Shown: positions 1 to 13,330, counted from the stretch's first letter. The stretch is 64,000 bases of DNA from Dimorphilus gyrociliatus (GCA_904063045.1 CAJFCJ010000005.1:1953167-2017166), one strand, 5' to 3'. Program-made: numbers and translations. The notes: a model not told the origin generated them from the sequence alone.

Positions 1-2058
1 ATTAGGTGCAACAACTGCATATCGGAATCCTGTCTGTTCTGGTATAAGAACAATTTCTCCCTTATTCTCTTTATAATTGATCCTTAACGGAGCAGCTACA
101 GAACTGGCGAGGGTAACCTCGATTTCTTCATTATTGGTAGATTTAAAAACGGCCGAATAAGAATTAGCATCTAAATATAAAGAACAATTAAAAGAATTAG
201 CCAACAATGCTATCCTAATATTTGGACGATGCTAAACGATTACCTCTGGGGGAGAGATTATACACTTGATAAACAAGATTTCCACTATCGACATCGGTAG
301 AATCGACCCGTAGAACGGTATCACCTTTCAAAAGAAGCAAAATAGAAGAGAGTTTAGTAAAGGTTGAAGGGTTTTATAGAAAAGGTCGCCTTGTTTATAA
401 AGCTATTAAGGAAAACATGAAAATACATACCATTGAACTTTATCTCAATTGTACTGATTGCGAAGTTAGACGAAGCGGCCCTAACCCATACTCTATCATC
501 CGTTATCGATAAACTTATAATAGCCGATTTAGTATCTTGCTGATTAAAACCCTTTTAAAGAGAGACAAAAACACAAAATCAGAGATATAAAAACTAAGTT
601 TAAGGAAGATTATCAATAGACAATAATGTTTTTACAATGATTTATCATTAGATTGTTATCTTCTTCATCTAATTTGTTTATAAAAGAAATCAAATAATAC
701 TTACTCCTAGATACTTTGCACTGGGAATACAAATTCCATTAGGTTCAACAACGAACGAATAAGGTGCATTTGATCCAATAAAATCGTTACCCTTTAGCCA
801 ACCATCCTTTCCCCAATCAATACCCAAATGGTAATAATATTGAAATTCGTGTATCTAGAGAAAGGAAAAAGTTATTTATTTGTTTTATTTATTTTACTCT
901 ATCGATTATATAATCAGATTTTATCACGAACTTTCTGCAGAAGGACCAGGGTAGATTTCTCTAATTGATTACCGGCACTTTCATCTCTAAGAGTCAATTC
1001 TAGACGGCCATTCTATAATAGAGATGGGAAGAAAGAAAGAAAAAATACAATATATATATATATATAGATATATACTTCAAAGATTATTTTCTTTCAATTG
1101 ATTTAAATATTTACTTCTAAATCGTCAATAGTATTGGAATCTAAATTGGACCATACTCCAATAGCCCTAATCGCTCCAGAGGCCACTGGAATTTCATATA
1201 CAGCGTCATTGCCTTTGTAAATACTCAATTTATGAGATGAGCTACAAATAATAAATAACATATATTAATCCATATATGTATATATCTATATATATATATA
1301 TTATTTCTGATTAAAGTTAGTTTAAATACGTACGTAAATTGAGAGAGTGATATATTATATGCTAAATTATTCATGTGAATATCGTGGTAGAATTTACCGT
1401 CGGCTCCAGTTGAACCTATATTTACTTTCGAGGTATATTCGTTAGCCGGTCTGTATGGCCATTGACCGATTAAGTTCTTTTTGTATTCCGCTGAGCAGCT
1501 GTTGATATCTCTATTTAAACCTTGGCTTGTTGGACGAATTTTTACGTTAGCGCAAGAGTAGTAAGTACTACAATTGTTATGTCCCATATTTTCTTGATAA
1601 CATGGAGCCTCATCGGGTCTGTATTTATCCAACATAACCGATATTACTTGAAGGAAACACCTGTCGCATTTTATGTCTGGAATGTTGACGGTTAGGTAAT
1701 GTTGAGCGGGGCAACGGCCGATTGGATAACCAGATATCCAGCAGTCAGGTCCCAAATCCATTTTAGCAGCATCGTTATGGGGTATATGATCCAAGAGGAG
1801 GCAAGTGGCATCGGGTTTACCATATTCGTTTAGACTCACTATAGTCGGGGCTTCTCTATGAAAGATGGTCTCTTCAAATCTTATTGTCATTGGTCCGGGT
1901 ACGATATCCATGTAATTAGCTTCGAATGGGTTGTTCTCGTCGCTGCATGGTCCCGACTTGATACCACTGTTAGTACTCTCGGGACGAGGGCATACAAAAC
2001 GTTGATGGCAGTTTGCAGTCCATACAAATAAGCAAAATATTACCAATTTATTTATCAT
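1..2058 (-). CDS. Secreted LPMO-like (histidine-brace) protein, 3' end outside window
   Basis: Exons on minus: 2058-1334, 1241-1115, about 1019-935, 854-705, 551-431, 324-244 and 209-1 (continues past the edge). The start MINKLVIF opens a signal peptide of about 17 residues; cleavage after ANC would expose an N-terminal His (HQRF). Downstream come the motifs TIRFEETIFH, CLLLDHIPHND and, most tellingly, CDRCFLQV followed by YYSCANVKI, the C..C.LQ ... CA(D/N)(I/V) pattern of chitin-binding type-4/AA15-like and bacterial SCE4755-type polysaccharide monooxygenase-like proteins. This domain fills about residues 18-190. The remaining 250 or more residues, over six further exons, match no family I recognise. 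A copper-dependent oxidative role on an extracellular polysaccharide is inferred from fold signals only. One intron (210-243) would be just 34 nt. The gene is head-to-head with the LRR gene at 2819. Confidence 0.55.
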
Positions 2059-2818
2059 TATTCTATGTAAATTAACTATTAATTACGATATAATAAAATC
2101 AGTAATTTAAAAAATCAAGAAAACTTGTGGCTATGCCAAGCTAAACGATCTAATTAAATACGTTTTGTTATCTTTAATCAAGTTTAATATCTTAAGAAGA
2201 CGATCATAAGATGTGACTATATTTAGGACGTTAAGTATTGCGTAGCAAAATTTCTAGAGGAATTGTTGAAAATTACAAAATACACCGATTCTTATCGATT
2301 GAGTAAACTTATATTAAGATAAGAATGATAATAAATAATGACTTATACATTAATGCGAATGATATTGTCCTAGATTTTAGAAATATTAGTTCAATCGTTT
2401 ATATTCTCTTATGTTCTTTTTCCCGTCAGACTCGTTTTTTTTAGTAAATCTTTTCCTCCTTTTTTAATTATCTTCCCTTTAATTATTCATAACAAAATCG
2501 AAAAGTAGGCCTTTCTATATTAAACGGAAAAATATGGAAGATGGCGCTAATGTTTTTAGAAAAGTTTATGTATACAAAATGCACAAAACTTTAAATATCG
2601 ACTACCAGAAATCGAAAAGAGCATAATGAGTCGTTAATCAAGTATTGCATAGAGAGCGTGATTTATCGACGTCGCGTTGCTGGAGCAACTATTGAACGAC
2701 CCATAAAAAAAACTGAGCGTTCTTTTTAATGTCATTTACCAACCAAGCTCAAAATGAATAACATTCACAATCGAATTTTATTAAGTTCTCAAATAGAAGA
2801 CACGCAATAAGAGGAAGT
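2059..2818. promoter_or_regulatory. Intergenic region between two divergent genes
   Basis: 760 bp separate the start codons of the LPMO-like gene (minus) and the LRR gene (plus), so both promoters should lie here. No TATA box is convincing. A CTCF-like core (AGATGGCG) lies at 2539-2546. No open frame of note. Confidence 0.5.
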
Positions 2819-4556
2819 ATGGAAAATGAAGGAACGCGAATCGTTTCCTTTTCAAACGGAAGAGATGCGACCCTCTTTCTCAGTCGGACTCCTACAATGG
2901 AAAAGTCTCGAACACCAAGAGAAAGAGCGGCCGTAAAGAAGCATGTTGAAAAGATTAAGGAGGATTATGTAAAATTATGCGACAGATACGGGATTAGAGT
3001 GACGTCTATGGTGCTACGTCATTTAACGTCTAAACGAATTTCCTTATCTGGTCACTGTATGGGGGATTTGGGAGTGAAGATATTAGCTGTTACGTTGACA
3101 GTTAGTGATTGAAGCAGTTGTATTTAATTTTCTCTTAAAAATTCTGAATTGTTTTCTTTTAATTTAACATTTAGAACAACAACTTTGTGGAGCATTTAGA
3201 TTTATCTGAAAATTGGATCTCCTCTGCAGGTAGCAAATTCATAGCGGAGATGCTACTTAAAAACTCCAGACTATCTTCTCTGGTCTGTTTTACTGTTTGC
3301 TATTTAAGCTTTATTCATTAATTGTACTTTTATTTCTCTTTAACATAGAACTTATCAGAGAATAAACTACAAAGTGATGGAGTTAGATTTATTTGTGACT
3401 CGTTAAGAGTTAATCACTACATCTCGTGGTTAGATTTATCCGGTAAAGATCATTATATATATTTTCAAATTAGGGCAAGGGAAAGATAGAATGAAAAAAT
3501 CAGACTAAGGCTACAGGGGAAAACAAGGAAAATAGCAATTAATGACGTAATTTTACTCGGTTGGCAGGAAACTCTTTGGAGGATAAAGACGCTAGTTACT
3601 TAGCCTATTTGCTAGAAAACCACTCGATTCTACGCTATCTACGATTAGCCCATAATCGTTTTTCGGATGATGCTGCGGAAAAAATGGCAATAGCACTTGG
3701 TACAGTTTTTAACCTTCCAAATAGAGATTATATTCCAATATATTCTTGAATTTATGTCATTTTTCATCATAAAACAGGCAATAATGAGACTCTACAACAT
3801 TTGGATCTCAGCTGGAATCATATAAGGGGTAAGGGGGGATCATATTTAGGTAGGTGTCTATCGGAAAATGTCTCTCTCAAAACGTTAAAAGTCGAATGGA
3901 ACGGCTTATCTTTTGAAGGAAGTGAAGCATTTGGAGAGGGTTTATCAAAAAACCGGACACTTAAGCATTTAGACCTCTCTTGCAATAGGATCGATGTAAG
4001 ATGCGTTCAATTTATCGCAAAAGCCCTCATGATCAATGACGGCCTTGAAATTCTCGAAGTTTGTTATAATAGATGATTCTTTTCCATAATTATTTATGTT
4101 CTCTTCAAATTCAAACAGTTAAGTAGAAATCCATTAAGTTCTACAGGCGTTGAAGTAATTCTTAGATCATTGAATAATGATATAACCAATTTAAAAAAAT
4201 TAAATATACTTGTAAGTCGGCAGATGGCACTATTTGTATTTTAACTGTTGCACATGCTCCCTCTTTCCCTCTCTCTCTCTCTCTCTCTCCCTCTGTCTTT
4301 CTCTCTCTTTAATCTATTGCTTTAGAAATTTTTGCGCACATTTGTGTTTATATGTTTATTTATTATAGGGAGTTCCTATAGAGAACGTCGACATTGGACG
4401 CCTTGTTAGACTATTAGAGTCGAATAGGGATATGAAAATTGACTATGGATTATATAAAAACAACAACTACGGTAAACAAACTTTAATATAATTTGTATGC
4501 AAAGTATTTTGTTTATAGTCATAGAAGAAGATTATAAAACTAGGTTAAAGCAATGA
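2819..4556 (+). CDS. LRRC74: LRRC74-type leucine-rich-repeat protein
   Basis: Eight exons: 2819-3100, 3175-3282, 3349-3442, 3568-3699, 3778-4058, 4119-4211, 4369-4471 and 4519-4556, giving 376 aa with all phases consistent. After an N-terminal helical stretch (about residues 35-60) come eight or so ribonuclease-inhibitor-type repeats of about 28 residues with signatures such as HLDLSENWISSAGSKFIAEM, LDLSGNSLEDKDASYLAYLL and HLDLSWNHIRGKGG. Most introns cut within the LxLxxN motif at nearly the same place in each repeat, as is usual for this family. No LRR-flanking enzymatic domain, signal peptide or membrane segment is seen, so a cytoplasmic protein is expected. The family's molecular role is not well known. 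A different RI-type LRR family (for example LRRC34) is the main alternative. A CTCF-like core lies in the intron at 4222-4229 and a (CT)n run at about 4263-4290. Confidence 0.8.
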
Positions 4557-5000
4557 TTCTTGACAGCCTACTCTGAAACGATGCGAGGAAACGGGATCGG
4601 AAAAGGCGATTGGCTAGAGGGGAAAAGAAAGTAGGCCGAAAATGGAAAAGGGGGAGAAGCGTATAATGAAGACGAATTACTTCTTTCCGCCGAATCTGAC
4701 ATATTGGCACGAGCACCTGACTCGATTCTTTCACGCTTTTTGCAAACTGTATAAACTCGTTTGTACAATACTGTTGTATGTATTATAAACAATAAGTCCC
4801 TTATATACATATAACTGTATACATATATGTATATATAGATATATATTGCTTATGTACAGTTTTTATGAGTATCTGCGTTTTTTTTGTTAAAGGGAAATAT
4901 TGCCAGGTGGGCTTTTTTTCGAGAGAAGAAAAAATTTACTTTTTTTTTATAAAAAACAAACAAAAGAGAAAAAAATAAAATAACAGTGTTAAAAAATAAA
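4557..5000. other. Intergenic region between convergent genes
   Basis: 444 bp hold the two 3' ends (LRR gene and first GATA gene). A-rich runs at about 4920-4985 fit 3' UTR and polyadenylation on minus. I see no gene here. Confidence 0.5.
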
Positions 5001-7127
5001 TTAACCATTTCCTTCTTTTTTCATATCAATAGGCTGTTGCATCGTTTCTGAAGTTGTTACTTTCTTATTTGTCTTTGGTTTACGTTTTCTTGTTTGTATT
5101 GAGTCCTTCTTCATTGATAAGGGCCTTGAAACTCCATGTAATTTAAAATAAAGACCGCAGGCGTTACATACCGGCTCCCCATCATTATTTCGTCTCCACA
5201 GCGTCGTCGTTAATGTCTGACAATTACTGCACTGCAGGCCTATTCGTCGCGAATTGGGTTGAGCGCACTAGATTAAGTAAACATGACAAAAGGGTAACGG
5301 TTAAAAAGTAAGTTTTTTTAACGATTATTTATGCTTACAAGGCGTCTTTGGGGTCTTACTAAAGGTCTATTAAGTCCGTTCATCTTACTATATAAACCGC
5401 AAGCATTGCACAAATAATGACCAGTTCCATCCCGTCTCCAAAGAGGCGTCGAAACGGCTCCGCAATTAACACATTCCCGGCCATCGGAAGGGGAGCAGAA
5501 GTCGTCTGGAAAGAGAAAAAGAAGAAAGAGTAAATCAAAGAAATCATTACGTAACTTACGTAACTAGAAAAATAAAGTTTAAAATTTTAATGATTTAAGT
5601 AACAGACTTTATTAATAAAGACTGTCCCTTTCAAGCTTAATTTTATCCTAATTGAGTACAAGTTATTAATTAAGGGTCAAATCGATTGTAGACAAGGAAG
5701 ATGATGATAAATTAGAAGAGGAAGATGGCAAAATAAAAGAATAAAGACTGGACGGCGCCAAGGCGGCAGCAGGTTATCTCTACGTACTTAGAAAAATAGC
5801 CGACCTGTATAAGCTTGCAGCGTGTTTTGAAAACCTTTCCCTACTTCTTACTGGGAGCTTATGTTTGCTGCACGCTGCAATAACATTATGCTAGATTTCT
5901 GTCAGCGATTCCGGCCGCTGGGAATAAATATGAGTAGGATGATGGGAATATAAGATTCTATCAATACTAAGATCCCCTTTTTATCCTCCTTCTGCTTGTA
6001 GACTGTTCTAATTGATTCAAGACTGCTAAAAATCCGTAAACATCTAAGAGGACAACGGAACCATTATTTTTCTCAAGGAATGTCCGTTCAATTAATTCGA
6101 GGTGGCGACAAACCGTCATTGTTTGTTGTTGGGTGACGCCCGCCCAGCTGGATGCCGACGTCTCGGGCCGGGTAATCTCTGCATGCTATCATAAGATAAT
6201 GACCGGACTGTCCATCATTTATAGTCCTAGTCATTTCCGCCCATTAAACATGGTTTCCGAATCTAATTAGTTTCACGTACATTATCCGACTTTTTCTCGA
6301 CTACGTAATTTGTATACAAAGTTTGTCTCGAGTGTTTGTACATTTTCTCAATCATTTCAATGCCTCCCTTTGTTTTCTATCTACGTAATAAAAATTACAA
6401 ACCAATCTGCTAATTTTCAACAAACACTGTCGTGTCATACATTCTGCACTGACGTACGTACAAAAATTTAAAGGAAAACATACTGGGAATGGGAAAGGGA
6501 AGAGTTAGCAAAATTAGCGGGAAAAGAGAGGGGAGAGTCTGCCAAACTTAATGGCTCTATGGTCCGTTCTAAAAATAAATTATAGGCCTATTAGTTGTTT
6601 GTTTCAAACGCACGTGACTGTAAATATAAATTATATATAAGCGTGACAGACCGTGTGGGCGATGGCAGACGTTATACTTTTGGCGGAAAGAGAAAATTAC
6701 GGAATAATTCGGCCAACCTGTAACCAGCTGCGCGAGGGCAGCTATCTACTGCTATCTGCTGTCACTGATAAGCAGACATGTTTGGAGACTCACCGTGTCT
6801 GAATGCAGTAGGCTGCTGGTGCGGTTGTACGCTTTGGTGATTATGCATCGCTGCTGCAGCGGCTGCTGCAGTTCCAAGGCCGCTCCATCCATTCTCGAAT
6901 GCTGTTGGTTGTGGTGGTGGTGGTGGCTGTGGGTGATGAGGAGGTGGAGGTGCGTGGGCAGACGGTGAAGGGTAACCATACTGCAAGCCGTCATTCCATG
7001 GCCCAGTTACGTACGCTGCTGCGGTCGCTGGAGTAGATAGAAACTGTTGACTCCTAAACTGTGTGTCAGCCGTCGGATAGGCTCGAAATAGCCTTTCCAC
7101 CTCGTCCTCCCACTTGTGCGACTTCAT
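5001..7127 (-). CDS. GATA4/5/6: GATA4/5/6-class transcription factor, gene A of a tandem trio
   Basis: Exons on minus: 7127-6794, 5505-5339 and 5267-5001, 255 aa. Two GATA zinc fingers: finger 1 at about residues 123-147 (CVNC ... CNAC, with [20 protein letters not shown]) and finger 2 at about 180-204 (CSNC ... CNAC), followed by a basic tail IQTRKRKPK that is typical of the 4/5/6 class rather than 1/2/3. Finger 2 should bind WGATAR; finger 1 stabilises or binds cofactors. The N-terminal third is low-complexity (His/Pro runs, Ala run) and probably transactivating. The canonical intron between the fingers is present. A TAA lies in frame just before this ATG, but a splice acceptor there (AAG|GAATG) joins in frame to a candidate 5' exon at 7948-7960, which would add MQPTG. 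C-terminal tail is short (about 45 residues after finger 2). Confidence 0.9.
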
Positions 7128-9288
7128 TCCTTAAGTTTAAAGATAAGATAAGAACACAAATTTTTCTATCGGAAATGTGAACCCCTGTAATAGACGTAAG
7201 GGGAAAAGAAATGGTACAATGGCCATTTCATTTACATTCTTATATTAAAATTAACTCGACGACAAACAGCGCTTTAGAACTTTTCTTTTTCTTTTCCAAC
7301 CTTATTCTTTTTTTGATGAAAAGTGCTTTTTATCGTTGACTGTTTGTACAAGGCGGCGTCATTGATGTTTGTAATGTTTTCTGATGGTGCTCGAGATTAT
7401 AAAGGTACGCGAAACGGTAGGTTTCTTTAATGACCTATCGAAAGTATATAGTCGGCAAAGCCCGACGTTACCACTTATCTAGACTTTGATTGGAAAATTG
7501 ATACGTAATCAGATAAGGGAAACTACCCTCGCAGTACCTAGGTGTGTTTGTATGCAAATAGAACGTTATTACCCCGTGTCAAACGTAACATAGCGAATTC
7601 CTTAGCATAAGTTTATTTTCAAAAAGTAATTAATTCGAGCGTATAATTCAAGTCCAATTCCATTTCGATAATGCAAAATGAGGTACGAAATTTTGTCAAC
7701 AGGTGACAAACATTTAGAAGGCGTCGCTAACACGGGTCGTAAACCGCGGGTGGTTGGCGATGATGGTCTCGAACTCAGTAAGACGCGTCATTAGAGGCTT
7801 AATGCCGCAGACAAACATGTGCAGAAAATTCTTGTTTGTCGTTAATCAAATTGGCGCGTAAAACAATTTTTCTATAGGTTGTTCGAAGTAAATCATTATT
7901 TATAGCATGGAGATATTTATAGAAATTTAAGAAAACTTTTAACATACCTGTGGGCTGCATTGTCGATTTTTCTGTTTCAACTGTACTTTTCGTCGACTCA
8001 CCTTGGTAGATAAGATTAAGAAATTTTAAGATAAAAATTGATAAAGACAAGTATATACGGTATGCGATTAGGCTTAGAAGAAAAAAGGGAGAAGTTTTCA
8101 ACTACTTGTCTATTTAGCGTAAGCTGCCTAAATATCTTGCTATCTTATCGAATTTTATTGCATCGATTTCATTTATATCTCTTATCAATCGTTGTCAGTA
8201 ACTATGCATTGTACAAAATAAAGTCGGGTTATCTTCAATTTTCATAGTTTAACTCGCTAATTTGTTCGCCTTATCCGTCGACTGACAACCTAATTTCTTC
8301 TCACGCCTAATGAAACGGAATGCGCGGACCGCTAATGCAGTTTCGCCTCCCACAGGAATAGAGCGTTCTTTATGAAAACTGCAATACGATAGGCTATCAT
8401 AAGCAATTACGTCATTTCGAATCGTAAACGTGTCGGCGCTTAGACGCGAAAGTTTGCCGAGCAGTAAAAAACGCAGCGGGGGAATGACGTTAAAACTCGA
8501 AGGGGCAAGATTATAGGGATATAAGAGGTGGTTAGCAATCCTTTATTAATAAGAAAAAGAAGGATGCATAGGGAAAAAGTTTTGGGCAGCACCTTAACCG
8601 GTGATTGTTTCAGCCGACTGATTAGAGGCGGATAATGAGATAAGACGATGCACTGTGCACACCACGCGTATCACATCAAAAGTTTTCTATTTGATGAATG
8701 GTAATAGGAAATTGCGGCTAACTATGGCCAGGGATCCGCCGAAACCTATTTGTTAGAAAGAGTAAAAAGGCATAATGAAAGGGTTTCTTTAGATTTCCTC
8801 GAGGTAGATGGACGGCGGTTGGGCGGCTGGTAAACGTCAATATAAAAAAGACCCGCTCTATTTATATGCGTAAAACGCCTATCTAACCCTTGACCGTGGC
8901 TAATGCACGACCGAACGCCAGACAAATGACCGTATCCAACCATAGAAAAACGCGGCGATTTAGAACGCCTGTCAAGGTTCATGCCGTCACTTTGACACGT
9001 TACAGTTGGTTAGACAAAATACGCTAAGGCGAATTTTTTAATGTAATTTTCTCCTTTCGGAATTTTATTTAACTTTTTTTTATAAAAAAAAAAAGACTGA
9101 ATTTTAGAATAAAAAAAAAACGCACTTTTCAGTAATACATTTGTTTTATAAATACTGAATAATAATTAAAATTTTACAAACAAACAAAAAAAACCGATTT
9201 TTACATGAAAAGTATTATGTATGTATAGATATATATATCCACCGAAAAAAAAACAAAAACTGTATAGATAGACAAAAACAAACAATTG
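7128..9288. promoter_or_regulatory. Region between GATA genes A and B
   Basis: About 2.2 kb upstream of gene A and downstream of gene B. Base composition is less AT-biased than the deserts elsewhere (7.4-9.0 kb), which fits regulatory DNA, and scattered WGATAR sites are present. Short open frames here show no family similarity or splice context and are not called. Confidence 0.4.
7948..7960 (-). other. Candidate first coding exon of GATA gene A
   Basis: On minus, ATG CAG CCC ACA G is followed by a good donor (GTATGT). It ends in phase 1, and the acceptor just before 7127 needs phase 1, so translation would run MQPT-G-MKSHKW. The intron would be about 820 nt. Frame agreement is the only evidence. 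Confidence 0.35.
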
Positions 9289-10423
9289 TTAATGTTGCAC
9301 AAGACCCATTGAAGAAGGTGGGCAAAATGACGTTGATGACGTTACTTTCGCGGAAGATTGCCCTGGGACTGTGAAAGGCAAATCTGTTGAATTGGTCGGT
9401 ATTGTGGTGTTGGAGTTATTGCAAGAGTTGTTTTTAACGTCCGTTGAATTTTTATTGTCTGAAAAATAAATTCAAAATTATTATTTAAATAAACAGTTGA
9501 ATTATATTTTAATAAATGATATAAACATTGATAAGCGATTTATTGAGAAAGATATCTAAAGATACCAACCAGAATTTGACGCTTCTTCCTTGACCTTTAC
9601 CTTGGACGATTTAGGTTTCCTCTTTCTAGTTTGTATACCCTCTTTCTTCATCGCTAACGGACGGTTAATCTGTTATAAATAAAAAATATATACTTTATTA
9701 GCGAATTGACAAGGTGGGCGTTGTTAAGACTTGTTTACTTACACCGTGAAGTTTGAAATATAAACCACATGCGTTGCAGACCGGTTCACCTTCGGGGTTC
9801 CTCCTCCAGAGTGTTGTCTGAGTTGTATGGCAATTGGCACATGAGAGGCCTATCCTCCTTGAACCGCTTAAACGTCTCTGAGGCTTTAAAAGTGGCCTAC
9901 TTAGACCATTCATCTTATGATATAATCCACATGCGTTACACAAATAATGTCCTGTCCCATCCCTTCTCCAAAGTGGTGTCGAAATGGCACCACAGTTGGC
10001 GCACTCTCTACCCTCGCCAGCATAATAATCGGCGTCTAATGGGTAAGCTCCAGCTGCCGATCTATTTAGAGCTTCCAGTGAATGCGATTGATAATTCCAA
10101 GCGTTAATATCGGCGTGCATAGGAGAGTAGGCAGAATAGGCGAAAGATGTAGGATGTGTGTGAGCTAAAGGCCCATAAGTTCTGGGAACAGTTGGTGACG
10201 ACGTAGACGGTTGTGTTGCTCCATAAGTACTGGCAGAATCCTGTGCGGCAGGCCAAACGTTTGGCGCTGGAGCAGCAGCATATTGTAGACGACTAGCGTA
10301 CATAGAACTTGCCGATGTAGTTGAAGCGACATTACTAAAAAATGGTGGCGTCTCTCCACTATATGAAGAATGATTTCCTGCGGCGGCAGTTTGCAAATGG
10401 GAGTGTAAGGCGTTTTGAAACAT
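9289..10423 (-). CDS. GATA4/5/6: GATA4/5/6-class transcription factor, gene B of a tandem trio
   Basis: Exons on minus: 10423-9743, 9669-9570 and 9458-9289, 316 aa. Finger 1 is at about residues 141-165 ([20 protein letters not shown]) and finger 2 at 195-219 ([20 protein letters not shown]), followed by [18 protein letters not shown], the 4/5/6-class tail. The N-terminus (MFQNALHSH, then Ser/Thr/Tyr/Pro-rich) resembles the start of vertebrate GATA4/5/6 proteins. Unlike genes A and C there is no intron between the two fingers; instead an intron falls right after finger 2 at KLHG. The linker between fingers is shorter by intron loss only, not by sequence. A splice acceptor abuts the ATG (ACAG|AATG), so there is an upstream exon, either 5' UTR or a few codons, that I could not place. 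Confidence 0.92.
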
Positions 10424-13330
10424 TCTGTAAAATGTATATAAAAGGATATTATTTCAAAGACATTTAGTTTGTTTTTACAATTCGATTCCTAATAGGCGTA
10501 ACCGTAACTTCCTCCTTCATAAATTATCGTCCGATAATATTTGTAAAACCAATGAAATAACAAGTAATAGCACAAAAGTCATCTTACTAGAGAGACCTAT
10601 CAAACAGTCCAAAACAACGTAAATATTATCGTGCGTAATATCCCACGCTATTAATCCACTATACGAGCTAATCCGATATTTTATATTATTTGAAAAATAT
10701 ATGTTAAAATACACACTTATCATAATAGAAACCTGCCATTTCTTAGCATACCTATGTAATTTATGATATGCAAAAATTAGCGGTCAAACAACAACAGACT
10801 CTTGTCTACAGGCCGTTATTTAATGAATCTTTTGTAGAAGTTATTGAGAGATAAAGATTTGAGTATTGTAACGAATAGCAATGCTTAAGAGTTAGGGATA
10901 CTATTAATAAGCATATTGTTCTATTTATTGATTATATAACTATAGTACAAAATATTAGTTAATGTAACTACTATTTTCGTTCTTATTCTCTCTTTTCGAT
11001 CTCATTCGCTAACTCTCTTTCTCTCTCCCTCTCTCTCGCTGTCTCTTTTTCCTTTCAGAACGATACTACTTTTTGTTTAAAGAAAAGGAAAGTAAAGGTT
11101 GAAAGTCACTGCAGATTTATACTATTTTGCAGATGGGCATAACACTGTAAATATTGATTCGAATGATTCCTTATCAATTCCGACGTCCAATCACCAAAGG
11201 TCGTTTGCGATAATTTTTATCAAGCGCTAGTGATAAGCCGAACCTAGGCCTCTCGTCTTCAACCCCGAGCGATAAAAGGAGGGTAGCTATCGACGGATAA
11301 CAAAAAAATTCTTTACAGACCTGTCTTATCTTACATAAGATTCTCGAAGAAAGCAATAATGAGAACGCCTATCTTGGATCAAGCAGCACCTTGGTCAAAC
11401 GTACCAACTGATATCTTGCTCTGATAAACCACGCTCACTCGGGCATTCGTGCCTCATGCACCGCCCACTTCCGGCGTCAGCCTTAAATTCTATTTACTGA
11501 TTCGTCGACCGATTTGAGGTTATGGGCGGAGCTAAAATGAAATTGCTGTTTATCCTCTAATATGTTTTCGCTCTTCGTTGTTTTTTTTGGGTTTTTTTCC
11601 CCTACTGGAATAGGATTTGTTTTGTAACGAACGACTCTAGGGAAAGTGTTATCGTTCCGTTTTCACAAACAAAATTTATTGACCTCTCTGTTCCTCGAAA
11701 TTTCCTGCCATAGTCGTTTATCGGAGTAATTACAGACTCGAACTTTTACTACCCTAATCTAAGTCCTAATCTTGTTTTGGCGTACGTTCTCTTGATATAG
11801 GATCGTGCTGTTTGTACAAGATTCGTAAACTGTTATTTTTCTCATCAAATTCGCTATCTTTGCTCATTAATAACGCGTAAAGGCTCACAGTACGTATACG
11901 AGGCATCTTAATTAATCGCACGTTTCACCCGAGGTATAGCAACGCTCTATAGTTGCAAACAAATACCATTATTTGCCTAACGTATTGCAAGAAACTTCAA
12001 AGCTTAAGCCGCTAAACGTTATCTATTGCGAATATTGGCTCAATACAGCTTGTAGACTTGGCGAGAACAAGCGTTCTTTTGTCTTTGCAATCTTCAGATC
12101 ACGACCGGCATTAGCGAAAGGTGCTAGGGACTCGTGGCCCTGATGCCGACGCCTGATAGCTATGTTTCTACAGCAATTTCCGTTTCTTTTCCCCGTTTTC
12201 CTAGTAATCGTTTAAGAACGAAAGTGATCGCAGACAGCGAAGGTAGCCGAAGGATAAGGAAATTACAAAAAAAAGATAACTTTAAAAATCCCTTGGGCTT
12301 TTTACGCAAATGTCACGTGATTTGTACAACAACCCCCAAAACTATCGAAATTTATCAAGGAGTACGAGACGAAGACCAGATCCGCAATCTCTGGCGTTTC
12401 AGGTGTATTTTGCGCGTGCCGAAAATTTGTTATCGGTTTCTTTCTTTTTTTTGTTTCTTTTTACTCTGTTTCTCTGTGTTCTCTTTTTTTTTCATGGACA
12501 ACAAATAAACAAACAAACAAATAAAATTAATAGTGTCTCTCAATATAATAAAAAATCACAGTTTCAACATTATACACAGAGAGGGAAGGAAATATAAACG
12601 TAAAGAGCAGCAAGGAAAATAGTAATAATAATAATAAAAAAAAGGTGGAAACAGGTGCGTTTTTCACCGATCACAGAAAAATACACTCGTTGATCACAAA
12701 GTATATAAGCTTTTTTTTCGCAATATTATGTTTACAGAACCAAAAAACCTATATTTAGCACCAAAAATCAGTGACTATGGACTAGATATAGATTATTCAT
12801 ACATTTATTTAAAAACAATGCATATATGAACACATTTCACATATACACATGTATAATCCTTGCATTATGGACGACATCTGCTTAACCAACGAATATATAT
12901 ATATATATAGAACATACACAAATAATATATATATATACTTAATTGTCAATTTAATTTTTTTTATTTCAGAAAAAATAAGAAAAAACAAAATTTTTTTGGA
13001 ATGTATACGAAAAACAGGCATTTTTTTTAATAGTATGAATATTTCTTTGATGCATTCTACACTTTTTAAAATATTATTAAAAGCGCAAAAAAAACAAGTT
13101 TTCAGAAAAAAAGTAAAACACTGTTTTGTACGACTCGATGATAATATAGACAAGGCAAGTAAAAGGCCGTCAGAATACTGAGCAAATATATAGAATTTTT
13201 ATAAGGAAAACAAATTGGAGAAGGTTTAAAAAAAATGGAGGAGACAATATTGACCGATAAAACACACAGTGCCATCTATCGGTTTTACTCTTAACAAATA
13301 TTTTGTTTAAAGAAAACTTTTTCTTTTCGT
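10424..13330. promoter_or_regulatory. Region between GATA genes B and C
   Basis: About 2.9 kb upstream of gene B and downstream of gene C. The stretch 11.35-12.4 kb is relatively GC-rich and probably contains the promoter and 5' UTR of gene B. Short frames at 12.1-12.6 kb lack splice or family support. A CTCF-like core lies at 13270-13277, about 55 bp past the stop codon of gene C. Confidence 0.4.

Noticed and set aside
8746-8982. Minus-strand frame of 78 codons between GATA genes A and B
   Set aside because: No recognisable motif, no conserved start context; likely a chance frame in a GC-richer stretch.
12134-12597. Two overlapping plus-strand frames of about 95-125 codons
   Set aside because: They have no family resemblance, end in T-rich low-complexity sequence, and lie in the GATA B-C spacer without splice context.
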